Below the pieces are notes generated by a model. It was not told the DNA's origin and did no database searches. It worked only from the letters and a program-made list of their open reading frames with translations. Below are positions 45,285 through 54,323 of a stretch of DNA of 64,000 nucleotides, one piece after another. The DNA is taken from the NCBI GenBank assembly GCA_964466195.1, contig CAYXMQ010000003.1, forward strand, positions 62,001 through 126,000. The letters run 5' to 3'. The DNA comes from PFJX01 sp964466195 (lineage in GTDB: Bacteria; Pseudomonadota; Gammaproteobacteria; Burkholderiales; Thiobacillaceae). The translations under genes and the position numbers were made by a program. Every line of letters begins with the position of its first letter. The stretch's first letter is position 1.

Positions 45285-47180
45285 ATGAACAAAATCGAAC
45301 AACTGCGCATCAGCGGTCAGCTCCCCAGTCCGAAAGGCGTGGCGTTGGCGATCATGGAGATCAGCCAACGCGAGGATGCGACGCTGGATGAGGTAACCCG
45401 GCTGGTGCAGACCGATCCCGCTCTGTCCGGCCGCCTGTTGCGCTTGGCGAATATGTCGACCCACAATGGCCGGGCAGTGGCATCCATCAGCGATGCAGTG
45501 CTGCGTCTGGGTATGACGATCGTGCGTCAACTGGCCGTGGGTTTTTCTCTGGCAGACCAATATCCCCAGGGCCTGTGCAAGAGCTTCGACTATCCCGCTT
45601 TCTGGTCGCATTCCCTATTCATGGCCGTGGCCAGCCAGGAACTGGGCAAGGTGGTTCGGGTGGGGGTGCCGGACGAGTTGTTCGCGTGTGGCCTGTTGGC
45701 TCAAATCGGTCAACTGGCTCTGGTTACGGTCTATCCATCCGACTATGCGGCGCTTTTGGAAAAGCAGAACTGCAGTCTGTCGACTGTGGAACTGGAGCGT
45801 GCGAGCCTGGGGGTGGATCACACCGAATTCACTAAGGTCATCATGACCGACTGCGGGATTCCCAAGGCCTTGGTGGAGCCCGTCTATTACCACGAGGCGC
45901 CCGAAAGCTCAGGTTTTGCCGAGGGCTCGCGACCAGACCAGCTGGCTAACCTGTTCTTCCACGCGCGCCGCATGGCGGATCTGGCTCTGGCACACGAGGC
46001 TGGGCGCTATTCAAATATCTCCGAACTCATGCGTCTGGGCGGCAAGATTGGTCTGGATGCGGAAGCGCTGGGTGAAGTATTTGACCGGGTGGTAAAGCAA
46101 TGGCGTGAGTGGGCCGAGTTGTTGAAGGTCCCGGCCAATCCGCTGCCTTCATTCGGCGTCATGGCGCGCGCTCCGGTTCCCCGTCCCGAGCAGGAACCCA
46201 AATCAACCTGCAAGCGGGTGTTGCTGGTGGAGGATGAACCGACCTCCCGCATCATGACCGAAGGCTTGCTGCGCCAACTGCTCGGCTGCGAGGTCCATAC
46301 GGCCGAGAATGGTCGGGAAGCTCTGGCGCTGGCCCTTGCCGTGATGCCCCAAATCATCATCACAGACTGGCTGATGCCGGTCATGGACGGTGTCGATTTC
46401 TGCCGCGCTCTGCGCGCCTCCGAATGGGGCCAGTCCATGTACGTGATCATGCTGACCGGCGTGGAGATCGAGGAGAAGATCGTCGAGGCTTTCGAGGCGG
46501 GGGTGGACGATTACATCACCAAGCCGATGAACATCCGCGCGCTGAACGCCCGCATGCGAGCGGCTCTGCACTACGTGAAGCTGTTGGAGGCCTGGGAACA
46601 CGACCGGGCTCAGCTTAAGCAATTCGCGGCGGAGCTTGCGATCAGCAATCGGCGTCTCGAACACGCGGCGCTGACGGACCTGCTGACCGGGCTGCCTAAC
46701 CGGCGTGCCGGCATGGAAGCGCTGGCCAAGGCTTGGGGTGCGTCGCATCGCACCGGTCAGCCGGTCGCGGCACTGATGATTGATGTGGACCGCTTCAAGT
46801 CCATCAACGACCGGTACGGCCATGCTGTCGGCGATGTGGTTTTGCAGGAAGTGGCCAAGGGAATTCAGGCTGCCGCGCGAAAAGACGACAGCGTCAGCCG
46901 CATCGGCGGGGAAGAATTCCTGCTGGTTTGTCACAACGCGGACGCCAGGACGGCGCTGCTGGCAGCGGAGCGTCTGCGCAAGATGGTCAAGGCGCTGAAG
47001 ATCAGCATCGCCGGCGTAGTCGTGCAGACTTCAGTCAGCATAGGCGTCGCGAATCGGGAGGCTGGCATGCTGGATGCCGACGCGCTCGTCCTGGCAGCCG
47101 ACAATGCGCTCTATGCTGCCAAGAACGCGGGTCGGGATCGGGTCTGTCTTTTCGCTCAGGGGAAAGCGCGTTGCGCCTGA
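45285..47180 (+). CDS. HDOD-REC-GGDEF diguanylate cyclase
   Basis: A 631-residue protein in an unusual order. The N-terminal HDOD domain (residues 10-225: LPSPKGVALAIMEISQREDA, VQTDPALSGRLLRLAN) is an HD-related output domain. A receiver follows near 305-430 (VLLVEDEPTSRIM, IITDWLMPVMDG). The GGDEF domain at the end has RIGGEEFLL (GGEEF form, active in many cyclases) and LTGLPNRRAG. It starts ten bases after the preceding gene, in the same operon. It would make c-di-GMP under control of the receiver. Confidence 0.93.
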   Translation: MNKIEQLRISGQLPSPKGVALAIMEISQREDATLDEVTRLVQTDPALSGRLLRLANMSTHNGRAVASISDAVLRLGMTIVRQLAVGFSLADQYPQGLCKSFDYPAFWSHSLFMAVASQELGKVVRVGVPDELFACGLLAQIGQLALVTVYPSDYAALLEKQNCSLSTVELERASLGVDHTEFTKVIMTDCGIPKALVEPVYYHEAPESSGFAEGSRPDQLANLFFHARRMADLALAHEAGRYSNISELMRLGGKIGLDAEALGEVFDRVVKQWREWAELLKVPANPLPSFGVMARAPVPRPEQEPKSTCKRVLLVEDEPTSRIMTEGLLRQLLGCEVHTAENGREALALALAVMPQIIITDWLMPVMDGVDFCRALRASEWGQSMYVIMLTGVEIEEKIVEAFEAGVDDYITKPMNIRALNARMRAALHYVKLLEAWEHDRAQLKQFAAELAISNRRLEHAALTDLLTGLPNRRAGMEALAKAWGASHRTGQPVAALMIDVDRFKSINDRYGHAVGDVVLQEVAKGIQAAARKDDSVSRIGGEEFLLVCHNADARTALLAAERLRKMVKALKISIAGVVVQTSVSIGVANREAGMLDADALVLAADNALYAAKNAGRDRVCLFAQGKARCA

Positions 47181-47236
47181 ACTCAGCGCTTGAGTGCGTT
47201 CCTAGCAGTTTCTCGTCCGATATGCTTTCCAGCACG

Positions 47237-47761
47237 ATGACGCGGGTATTTTTTGCGCTCTGGCCTGATGACGAATCAGCCGCACGGCTGCATGAAATTG
47301 CGCACCAGTGGCAGGGCATCCTGGGGGGGCGTGTCATGCGCCAAGACACGCTGCATACCACACTGGTATTCATCGGAAATGTTTCGCCTCTCCATTTGCC
47401 GGAATTGCAGGAATCAGCCGCGGGTCTTGATGCGGCCGCATTTCGGCTGCAATTTGATCAACCGGGCTGTTGGCGGCACAACCATATCGCCTATCTCGGC
47501 ATGCGACAGATTCCAGACGCTTTGCAGCGCTTGCAACTGGACCTTGCTACGAGGCTTCAGGCGGCAGACTTCAAGCTTGAGCAGCGGCCCTTCAGACCGC
47601 ATATCACGTTGCTGCGCAAAGCAAATTGTGGCGTTGCCATAAAAGAAAATCCCGCAGCGGAGCCAGTCGCCTGGACGGTGCGGGATTTCGTGCTGGTCAA
47701 ATCCAGCATGAGCGCGAATGGTTCGCGCTATGAGCAGATCGGCCGGTGGCCCCTGCTATAA
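47237..47761 (+). CDS. thpR: 2'-5' RNA ligase / cyclic phosphodiesterase family, ThpR
   Basis: A 174-residue 2H phosphoesterase. MTRVFFALWPDDESAARL is the usual ThpR start, and the two catalytic H-x-T/S motifs are HTTLVF and HITLLR. The family ligates or hydrolyses RNA 2',3' cyclic phosphates. An ATG at 47222 is also possible; neither start has a clear ribosome binding site. The stop region overlaps the convergent gene's stop by six bases. Confidence 0.9.
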   Translation: MTRVFFALWPDDESAARLHEIAHQWQGILGGRVMRQDTLHTTLVFIGNVSPLHLPELQESAAGLDAAAFRLQFDQPGCWRHNHIAYLGMRQIPDALQRLQLDLATRLQAADFKLEQRPFRPHITLLRKANCGVAIKENPAAEPVAWTVRDFVLVKSSMSANGSRYEQIGRWPLL

Positions 47762-48190
47762 AAGAACGCGACTTCTGATATGTGCCGTCAATGCCGTTGC
47801 CGGCAGACGGGTGTAATCCTTGTCGATGCTTTCCGATAGCACGCTCCTGACCTGACCCGGTAGGCGGTTGTTGATCAGTCCCACAAAGGGGGCTGAGGCC
47901 ACAAGGATGAGCCGGTCATAGGCTTTTCTCGCCAGACCTTGTTCCAGTTCCCGGGTGACTTCCTGGGCAAAAAGCTCGGCCTCGTGGTGCTTGGGATCGG
48001 TTGCTTGCTTAAACGCGCCGTGCCCCGTGCCGGTTCGCGAACCGGAGCGGTCACTGACCAAGTTCGATGTTTTCTCTCGACTTTGCGGATGGGCCAATTC
48101 CTTGATGAACTGAAGCCCCCTTTGCGGTCCGGTGTTCGAGAAGAACTTGGCTTGGCTGGCATTGGCAACCATGACCCACGTAACAATCAT
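47756..48190 (-). CDS. Host attachment family protein (PF10116)
   Basis: A 144-residue protein of the host-attachment/AtsE family, known from genetics in Agrobacterium plant attachment but widespread and of unknown biochemical role. Matches are WVMVANASQAKFF at the start, KHHEAELFAQEVTRELEQG, and LILVASAPFVGLINNRL, followed by DKDYTRL. It is a single cytoplasmic domain. The gap upstream (48191-48304) has a small inverted repeat CGCCA/TGGCG at 48255-48271 but no clear terminator. Confidence 0.85.
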   Translation of the reverse strand: MIVTWVMVANASQAKFFSNTGPQRGLQFIKELAHPQSREKTSNLVSDRSGSRTGTGHGAFKQATDPKHHEAELFAQEVTRELEQGLARKAYDRLILVASAPFVGLINNRLPGQVRSVLSESIDKDYTRLPATALTAHIRSRVLL

Positions 48191-48304
48191 TGAATCCTCC
48201 GGTAAATAAAAAACGTTGAAAGATCAATCTATTACATTGCTTTCCAGGGGAATCGCCAGCGTTGTTGGCGAGACAATCTCAGCCTAGCAGCAAGATGCGT
48301 TTCG

Positions 48305-49387
48305 TCAATAACCGGATTCGATGAGTTGTTTGGCCAAGCGCGAAAAAGTCATATCGTCGGCGGACGACAAGTTGAGCGTGGCGGCAGAAAGCGCGCCGAC
48401 GTAATTCCGGTCGAGCGAGCGGGTGTAGGCGGGGTCGTAATGATGGACGAGCAATTCGGCGACCAGGTCGTCCCAGCGTCCGGAGCGGGCCAGTGCTTTC
48501 CAATTTTCGATGCGCTCCCTCCCTTGGATGGCAACCAAGCAGTCGAGCTTTTCGACTAACAAATCGGCATTGCTCAGAAAATGGGCGTATTCCTCTTTAA
48601 GAAGTTGCACGCGTACCGGGATGTCAGCATTCAGGTTGATGCATTCGGCGGCGCGCATACGTTTGAGCAATTCATCCGGAGTGTGCAGGTTGCCTATCTT
48701 TTTGCTTTCGGATTCGACAAATATCGGTCGTGTCGGGTCAAAGCTCTGCAACGCAAACCAGACGCGGGATTCGAACAGTTTCTGTGCCGGTTGCGATCGC
48801 GCAGGGTAGGCGCCCAGGACTGAGCCCATGTGGGCGGCCAGATCTTCCAGATCGAGCACCTGTGCATTGGACGTTTTCAACTCGCGCAGGAAACGGCTTT
48901 TGCCGACGCCGGTAGGGCCGCAGATCACCCGGAAATCGAGTTGCGCCGGCAAGCGCACCAGCTCGTCGATGACATGTTTTCGGTAGGCCTTGTGGCCGCC
49001 TTCGAGCTGTGCGGCATCCCAACCCACGGCTCGCAGCACGGTGGTCATTGCACCGCTGCGGCTGCCGCCGCGCCAGCAGTAGATCAGCGGCCGGTAATTA
49101 CGAGGTTTGTCGTGAAAATAGGTTTCCAGATGGTGGGCGATATTGCGCGCAACCAGCGCAGCACCGATTTTTTTGGCATCGAACGCCGAAGATTGTTTGT
49201 GCAAGGTGCCCACCCTCGCGCGCTCGGCATCATCCAGAACGGGCAATGAAATTGCGCCGGGCGGGTGATCATCGTTGTATTCACCTGGCGAGCGGACATC
49301 AATGATTTCGTCGTAGCCGAATAGCTCCGTTACTCGGGCGCGGCCTTCCTTGCGTTGATAGGCTGCCACTGTTTGAGTGCCGCTCAC
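48305..49387 (-). CDS. mnmH: tRNA 2-selenouridine synthase MnmH (SelU)
   Basis: A 360-residue two-domain enzyme that replaces sulfur at tRNA wobble 2-thiouridine, through a geranylated intermediate, with selenium from selenophosphate. The rhodanese domain has EIIDVRSPGEYNDDH and the catalytic cysteine in YCWRGGSRSGAM. The P-loop domain has GPTGVGKS. SelD, the selenophosphate synthetase, is not in the window, so selenium use in the cell is implied but not shown. Its ATG overlaps the smpB stop (ATGA). Confidence 0.95.
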   Translation of the reverse strand: MSGTQTVAAYQRKEGRARVTELFGYDEIIDVRSPGEYNDDHPPGAISLPVLDDAERARVGTLHKQSSAFDAKKIGAALVARNIAHHLETYFHDKPRNYRPLIYCWRGGSRSGAMTTVLRAVGWDAAQLEGGHKAYRKHVIDELVRLPAQLDFRVICGPTGVGKSRFLRELKTSNAQVLDLEDLAAHMGSVLGAYPARSQPAQKLFESRVWFALQSFDPTRPIFVESESKKIGNLHTPDELLKRMRAAECINLNADIPVRVQLLKEEYAHFLSNADLLVEKLDCLVAIQGRERIENWKALARSGRWDDLVAELLVHHYDPAYTRSLDRNYVGALSAATLNLSSADDMTFSRLAKQLIESGY

Positions 49388-49833
49388 GCGTTCTTGTCTC
49401 GCATCAACCTGGATTTCTCTCGTTGCCAGTCGCGATCTTTTTGCACTGCCCGCTTGTCATGCAGCTTTTTGCCTTTTGCCAGGCCAATTTCAATTTTCAC
49501 GCGGCCTTTGGTGAAATGCAGATTGAGTGGCATCAGCGTATAGCCGGCTTGTTGAACCTTGCCGATCAACTTGCGTATCTCATGCGCGTGCAACAACAGC
49601 TTGCGGCTACGCACCGGGTCGGGATGGATATGAGTCGACGCCGTCGGTAATGGGCTGATATGACAGCCGATCAGCCACACCTCTTCTTTCTTCAGGACGA
49701 CATAGGCTTCCTTGAGCTGCGAGCGGCCGGCGCGGATGGCTTTCACTTCCCAGCCTTCGAGCATCAGGCCCGCTTCATAGCGTTCCTCAATGAAGTATTC
49801 ATGGAAAGCTTTCTTGTTATCGACGATGTGCAT
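49384..49833 (-). CDS. smpB: SsrA-binding protein SmpB
   Basis: A 149-residue tmRNA-binding protein for ribosome rescue. Motifs: KKAFHEYFIEERYEAGLMLEG at the N-terminus, WEVKAIRAGRSQLKEAYV, and a basic C-terminal tail KLHDKRAVQKDRDWQREK. The tmRNA gene itself is not recognisable in the window. It is divergent from ratA with 78 bases between, the common betaproteobacterial arrangement. Confidence 0.97.
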   Translation of the reverse strand: MHIVDNKKAFHEYFIEERYEAGLMLEGWEVKAIRAGRSQLKEAYVVLKKEEVWLIGCHISPLPTASTHIHPDPVRSRKLLLHAHEIRKLIGKVQQAGYTLMPLNLHFTKGRVKIEIGLAKGKKLHDKRAVQKDRDWQREKSRLMRDKNA

Positions 49834-49911
49834 GGGGGAGAGCGGTGACCGAGGCGGTTTGGATTTCGTGATATTTTAGCAGGCCCCACCTCTGAACCTT
49901 GCGCGCCCGAT

Positions 49912-50349
49912 ATGGCTGAAGTTGTGAAAACCGTTCTCGTACCTTATTCGGCGGAAGAGATGTTCGTGCTGGTCGATGGCGTTGAGAGCTACCCCCAGTT
50001 CCTGCCCTGGTGCGGCGGCACCGAATTGCACCTGCGTGACGACTCGATCACGGAAGCCACGATCCATATCCATTACATGCAGGTGAAACAGCAGTTCACT
50101 ACGCAGAACAGCAAACGCCACCCGGAAGAGATGATCATCCAGCTGAAAAGCGGCCCATTTCGCAAGCTGGAAGGGGCCTGGCACTTTAAGTCACTGTCGC
50201 CGGAGGCCTGCAAGATTGAATTCGTCATGCATTACGAATTTTCCAGCAGCCTGCTTGAGAAAATTCTCGGGCCGGTATTCGGCATGTTGACCAACAATAT
50301 GGTGGATGCCTTTGTCCGCCGTGCGGAACAGGTTTACGGCGAACGATGA
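49912..50349 (+). CDS. ratA: RatA-like START/Coq10 domain protein
   Basis: A 145-residue START-like protein (Coq10/RatA family). VVKTVLVPYSAEEMFVLVDGVESYPQFLPWC is the family opening, and SSLLEKILGPVFGMLTNNMVDAF the closing helix. E. coli RatA was described as a toxin that blocks ribosome association; other members bind quinone. With smpB and rnfH it forms a conserved cluster. The stop overlaps the rnfH start (ATGA). Confidence 0.92.
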   Translation: MAEVVKTVLVPYSAEEMFVLVDGVESYPQFLPWCGGTELHLRDDSITEATIHIHYMQVKQQFTTQNSKRHPEEMIIQLKSGPFRKLEGAWHFKSLSPEACKIEFVMHYEFSSSLLEKILGPVFGMLTNNMVDAFVRRAEQVYGER

Positions 50350-50666
50350 GCGAGCAGATACATGTCGAGGTGGTGTATGCGTTGCGCGACCGGCAAAAAG
50401 TCGTGACTGTGCCGTTGCCTGCCGGCGCCAGTGTGCGCGAGGCCGTTGAGCGCTCTGGCTTGCTGGCTGAATTCCCTGAGATCGACTTGGCGGTAAACAA
50501 ATTCGGCATCTGGAACAAACTGGCCAAAGCCGATGCCGTGTTGCGCGACAAGGACCGAGTCGAAATCTATCGGCCCTTGATTGCCGACCCGAAAGAAGTA
50601 CGCCGCCAACGCGCCGCCGAGGGCAAGGTCATGAAAAAGGGTGGCGGCGACGCAGAGACTGCATGA
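50346..50666 (+). CDS. rnfH: RnfH family ubiquitin-like protein (RatB)
   Basis: A 106-residue beta-grasp protein. HVEVVYALRDRQKVVTVPLP and SGLLAEFPEIDL are the RnfH signature, with YRPLIADPKEVRRQRA near the end. Role unknown in detail; the pair with ratA is conserved. The C-terminus is followed by a convergent lipoprotein gene after 15 bases. Confidence 0.93.
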   Translation: MSEQIHVEVVYALRDRQKVVTVPLPAGASVREAVERSGLLAEFPEIDLAVNKFGIWNKLAKADAVLRDKDRVEIYRPLIADPKEVRRQRAAEGKVMKKGGGDAETA

Positions 50667-50681
50667 GCAGTCGAGTCCTGT

Positions 50682-51020
50682 TCATTTTCGTTCGGTTGTC
50701 GGATAACTGAGTTGTTCCAGCCCCAGCCTGACCTGGCTGGAGGCGAATCCGGACTGCTTAATCACCCTGGCGCTGTCGCCTGCTCTGGCGGCTGCTTGAG
50801 CGGCGGCCAACGCAGCTTCGGCCGTGGTCCAGAGCGCAAATTTCGACTTGGCGTAGCTGACGTCGGCTTCGGCTCGCGCCAGCGCGGCCGCGGCTTCTAC
50901 GCTGATCGTCGGGGTGGCGCTCGCCTGCTCGGCGGTGGCGGAGGGGGTCATCACGCTGCAAGCGGATATGAACAGCGCGATCAGGCTGACGGCAGCGGCG
51001 GATAGGAAATTCGAGCTCAA
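50682..51020 (-). CDS. Small lipoprotein, DUF4398-like
   Basis: A 112-residue predicted lipoprotein. The signal ends LIALFISAC with the lipid-accepting cysteine near residue 21. The mature part is an alanine-rich helical segment (AAAALARAEADVSYAKSKFA... AALAAAQAAARAG), as in DUF4398 proteins, which sit at the outer membrane. It ends TTERK. Function unknown. Confidence 0.72.
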   Translation of the reverse strand: MSSNFLSAAAVSLIALFISACSVMTPSATAEQASATPTISVEAAAALARAEADVSYAKSKFALWTTAEAALAAAQAAARAGDSARVIKQSGFASSQVRLGLEQLSYPTTERK

Positions 51021-51156
51021 GGTAACCTTCTGCGTAAAGGGTCAGGCCAAAGCCTGGGACAGGCCGATAGCATGCAGCAAACATCAAGTGTCTGACCATA
51101 GATTCCCGTCGGGCTGGGCGTCAATGGCTTTCCAGGCGGAGAATTCCACACGGAAT

Positions 51157-51185
51157 TTGGGAGCGGCCATGCGCATCGGTATAAT
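51157..51185 (+). promoter_or_regulatory. Sigma-70 promoter of guaB
   Basis: TTGGGA (51157-51162) and TATAAT (51180-51185), a perfect -10 box, are 17 bases apart. Transcription would start near 51192, leaving a leader of about 23 bases before the guaB ATG at 51215. Confidence 0.7.
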
Positions 51186-51214
51186 GCTGTTTTTGTGCGC
51201 TAGGCCTTCCCATC

Positions 51215-52675
51215 ATGCGAGTTTTGCAAAAAGCACTGACGTTCGACGACGTCCTCCTGGTTCCTGCGTATTCCGGCATCCTGCCGCGCGACGTCAGCCT
51301 GAAAACCCAGCTTACCCGGGAAATTTCTCTCAATCTTCCAGTGGTCTCCGCCGCGATGGATACCGTTACCGAGGCGCCGATGGCGATTGCCATGGCACAA
51401 GAGGGCGGCATCGGCATCATCCATAAGAATCTGACGCCGGAACAGCAGGCAGCCGAAGTGGCCAAGGTCAAACGTTACGAATCCGGCGTCGTGAAAGACC
51501 CCATCACCATCAGCCCGACCATGAGCGTGCGCGACGTGCTGGAAATCACCCGTCGATACCGCATTTCCGGGCTGCCGGTAGTCGATACGGAAGGGCGCGT
51601 GCAGGGGATCGTCACCAACCGCGATCTGCGTTTCGAAACCAATCTTGATCATCTGGTGCGCGACATCATGACGCCGCGCGAGAAATTGGTGACGGTGAAG
51701 GAGGGCGTCGACAAAGAGGAAATCATGGCTTTGTTGCACAAGCATCGGCTCGAGCGCCTGGTTGTGATCAACGATGATTTCGAGCTCAAGGGACTGATCA
51801 CCGTCAAGGACATCCGCAAATCAAGCGAGCATCCGCTGGCCAACAAGGACAGCATGGGCCATTTGCTGGTTGGCGCCGCGGTCGGCGTGGGGCCGGAAAA
51901 CGAGGAGCGCATCGCCGCCTTGGCCGAAGCGGGCGTCGATGTCATCGTCGTCGATACGGCGCATGGCCATTCTCAAGGCGTGCTCGACCGCGTCAAATGG
52001 GTCAAGGTGCATTACCCTCATATCCAGGTCATCGGCGGCAATATCGCCACTGCCGATGCCGCGCTGGCGCTGGCTGATCATGGCGCCGATAGCGTCAAGG
52101 TCGGCATCGGCCCCGGCTCAATTTGCACCACGCGCATCGTGGCCGGCGTCGGCGTGCCGCAAATCAGCGCGGTCGCCAATGTCGCCGCCGCCCTCGCCAA
52201 GATCGGCGTGCCGTTGATCGCCGACGGCGGCATCCGCTATTCCGGCGACATCGCCAAGGCCATCGCCGCCGGCGGCCATTGCGTCATGCTGGGCGGCCTG
52301 CTGGCCGGTACCGACGAAGCGCCGGGCGAGATCGAGCTGTTTCAGGGCCGTTCCTACAAATCCTATCGCGGCATGGGTTCTCTGGGCGCGATGCAGAAGG
52401 GTTCCAAGGACCGCTATTTCCAGGACAACGAGGCTAATGCCGACAAGTTGGTGCCGGAAGGCATCGAAGGCCGCGTGCCGCACAAGGGCAGCGTGCTGTC
52501 CGTGCTGCATCAGTTGATGGGCGGCCTGCGTTCCTCGATGGGCTATCTGGGGGCGGCAAGCATTCCGCTGTTTCACGAAACCGCGCAATTCGTCGAAATC
52601 ACCAATGCCGGCATCAAGGAATCGCACGTCCACGACGTGCAGATCACCAAGGAAGCGCCGAATTACCACGTTTGA
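51215..52675 (+). CDS. guaB: Inosine-5'-monophosphate dehydrogenase GuaB
   Basis: A 486-residue IMPDH, the first committed step of GMP synthesis (IMP to XMP with NAD). LTFDDVLLVPAYSGILPRDV opens the barrel; two CBS domains occupy about residues 95-205; the catalytic loop GIGPGSICTTRIVAGVGVPQ holds the active cysteine. GMGSLGAM and the C-terminal potassium-site loop are in place. Followed by guaA after 84 bases. Confidence 0.98.
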   Translation: MRVLQKALTFDDVLLVPAYSGILPRDVSLKTQLTREISLNLPVVSAAMDTVTEAPMAIAMAQEGGIGIIHKNLTPEQQAAEVAKVKRYESGVVKDPITISPTMSVRDVLEITRRYRISGLPVVDTEGRVQGIVTNRDLRFETNLDHLVRDIMTPREKLVTVKEGVDKEEIMALLHKHRLERLVVINDDFELKGLITVKDIRKSSEHPLANKDSMGHLLVGAAVGVGPENEERIAALAEAGVDVIVVDTAHGHSQGVLDRVKWVKVHYPHIQVIGGNIATADAALALADHGADSVKVGIGPGSICTTRIVAGVGVPQISAVANVAAALAKIGVPLIADGGIRYSGDIAKAIAAGGHCVMLGGLLAGTDEAPGEIELFQGRSYKSYRGMGSLGAMQKGSKDRYFQDNEANADKLVPEGIEGRVPHKGSVLSVLHQLMGGLRSSMGYLGAASIPLFHETAQFVEITNAGIKESHVHDVQITKEAPNYHV

Positions 52676-52680
52676 AATTG

Positions 52681-52753
52681 GGTAAGCGGTGAGGTGGGAG
52701 CGGTAAGCGGCCGCTCACTCTCCCTGCTTACTGCTTACCGATTACCGCTTACC
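52681..52753. repeat. Nested inverted repeats between guaB and guaA
   Basis: GGTAAGCGGT (52681-52690) pairs perfectly with ACCGCTTACC (52744-52753). Inside it CGGTAAGC (52701-52708) pairs with GCTTACCG (52733-52740). The unit GGTAAGCGG recurs in direct and inverted form four times in 74 bases. The structure ends seven bases before the guaA ATG, so it could block ribosome access or be a REP-like element. Confidence 0.75.
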
Positions 52754-52759
52754 GACACC

Positions 52760-54322
52760 ATGCACGCCAAAATTCTGATTCTCGACTTCGGTTCCCAGTA
52801 CACCCAGCTTATCGCCCGTCGCGTGCGCGAGGCCAATGTCTACTGCGAGTTGCATCCCTATGACGTCAGCGAACAGTTCATTCGCGACTATGCTCCGGCC
52901 GGGGTGATTCTCTCCGGCGGCCCGTCCTCGGTGACCGAGGACGACACGCCGCGCGCACCCCAGGCGGTATTCGAACTGGGCGTGCCGGTGCTGGGCATCT
53001 GTTACGGCATGCAGACCATGGCCGCGCAACTGGGCGGCAAAGTCGAGAATGCCAGCCACCACGAATACGGCTATGCCGAACTGCGCGCGCGCGGTCACTC
53101 CCGTTTGCTCGCCGATGTACAGGACCGCACCGATCCCGACGGCAAAGCCTGGCTGGATGTCTGGATGAGCCACGGCGACCGGGTCGTCGAGTTGCCGCCC
53201 GGCTTCAAGGTGATTTGCGATAACGCTTCCACTCCGGTCGCCGGCATGGCCGACGACGCGCGCCGCTTCTATGGCGTGCAGTTCCACCCGGAAGTCACCC
53301 ACACGTTGCAAGGCAAGGCCATCCTGAGCCGTTTTGTGCATGAGCTGTGCGGCTGCGGACAGGACTGGAACATGCCGGACTACATCGCCGAAGCGGTGGC
53401 GAAAATCCAGGCTACGGTCGGCTCTGATGAAGTCATTCTGGGCCTGTCCGGCGGCGTCGATTCATCTGTTGCGGCGGCGTTGATACACCGCGCCATCGGC
53501 GAGCAACTGACCTGCGTGTTCGTCGATACCGGCTTGTTGCGCCTGTACGAAGCCGAGCAGGTGATGGAAACCTTCGGCAAGAACCTCGGCGTCAAGGTCA
53601 TCCATGTCGATGCCGCCGCGCAATTCATGGGCAAGCTGGCCGGCGTTGCCGACCCGGAGCGCAAGCGGAAGATCATCGGCGGGGAATTCGTCGCGGTGTT
53701 CCAGAGCGAGTCCGCCAAGCTGGCCAACGCCAAATGGCTGGCGCAGGGCACCATCTACCCGGACGTCATCGAATCCGCCGGCGCCAAGACCAAGAAGGCG
53801 CATGCGATCAAGAGCCACCACAACGTCGGCGGTCTGCCTGACGACATGCACCTGAAATTGCTGGAGCCGCTGCGCGAGTTGTTCAAGGACGAAGTGCGCG
53901 AACTCGGCGTCGCGCTCGGCCTGCCGCACGACATGGTGTATCGCCACCCGTTCCCCGGTCCCGGCCTGGGTGTGCGCATCCTGGGTGAAGTGAAGCAGGA
54001 ATACGCTGATCTGCTGCGCCGCGCCGACCATATCTTCATCGAGGAACTGCGCGCCAGCGGCTGGTACGACAAGACATCGCAGGCGTTCGCGGTGTTCCTG
54101 CCGGTGAAGGCGGTCGGCGTCATGGGCGACGGCCGCACCTACGACTATGTCGTCGCGCTGCGCGCGGTGCAGACCCAGGATTTCATGACTGCACACTGGG
54201 CCGAACTGCCTTATGCGCTGCTGGCCAGGGTCTCCAACCGCATCATCAACGAAATCCGCGGCATCAACCGCGTCACCTACGACATTACCGGCAAGCCGCC
54301 GGGCACGATCGAGTGGGAATGA
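52760..54322 (+). CDS. guaA: GMP synthase (glutamine-hydrolysing) GuaA
   Basis: A 520-residue bifunctional GMP synthase. The N-terminal class I glutamine amidotransferase has GICYGMQ with the nucleophile cysteine and FHPEVTHT for the histidine-glutamate pair. The ATP pyrophosphatase P-loop is LSGGVDSS. The C-terminal dimerisation domain ends KPPGTIEWE. Start at 52760 (MHAKILILDFGSQYTQ) fits the family; the frame to 52694 lies within the repeat. No ribosome binding site is visible there. Confidence 0.97.
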   Translation: MHAKILILDFGSQYTQLIARRVREANVYCELHPYDVSEQFIRDYAPAGVILSGGPSSVTEDDTPRAPQAVFELGVPVLGICYGMQTMAAQLGGKVENASHHEYGYAELRARGHSRLLADVQDRTDPDGKAWLDVWMSHGDRVVELPPGFKVICDNASTPVAGMADDARRFYGVQFHPEVTHTLQGKAILSRFVHELCGCGQDWNMPDYIAEAVAKIQATVGSDEVILGLSGGVDSSVAAALIHRAIGEQLTCVFVDTGLLRLYEAEQVMETFGKNLGVKVIHVDAAAQFMGKLAGVADPERKRKIIGGEFVAVFQSESAKLANAKWLAQGTIYPDVIESAGAKTKKAHAIKSHHNVGGLPDDMHLKLLEPLRELFKDEVRELGVALGLPHDMVYRHPFPGPGLGVRILGEVKQEYADLLRRADHIFIEELRASGWYDKTSQAFAVFLPVKAVGVMGDGRTYDYVVALRAVQTQDFMTAHWAELPYALLARVSNRIINEIRGINRVTYDITGKPPGTIEWE

Positions 54323-54323
54323 G

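Noticed and set aside
48191..49911. Search for the tmRNA gene (ssrA) beside smpB
   Set aside because: No tRNA-like ends or tag reading frame were recognised in the flanking gaps.
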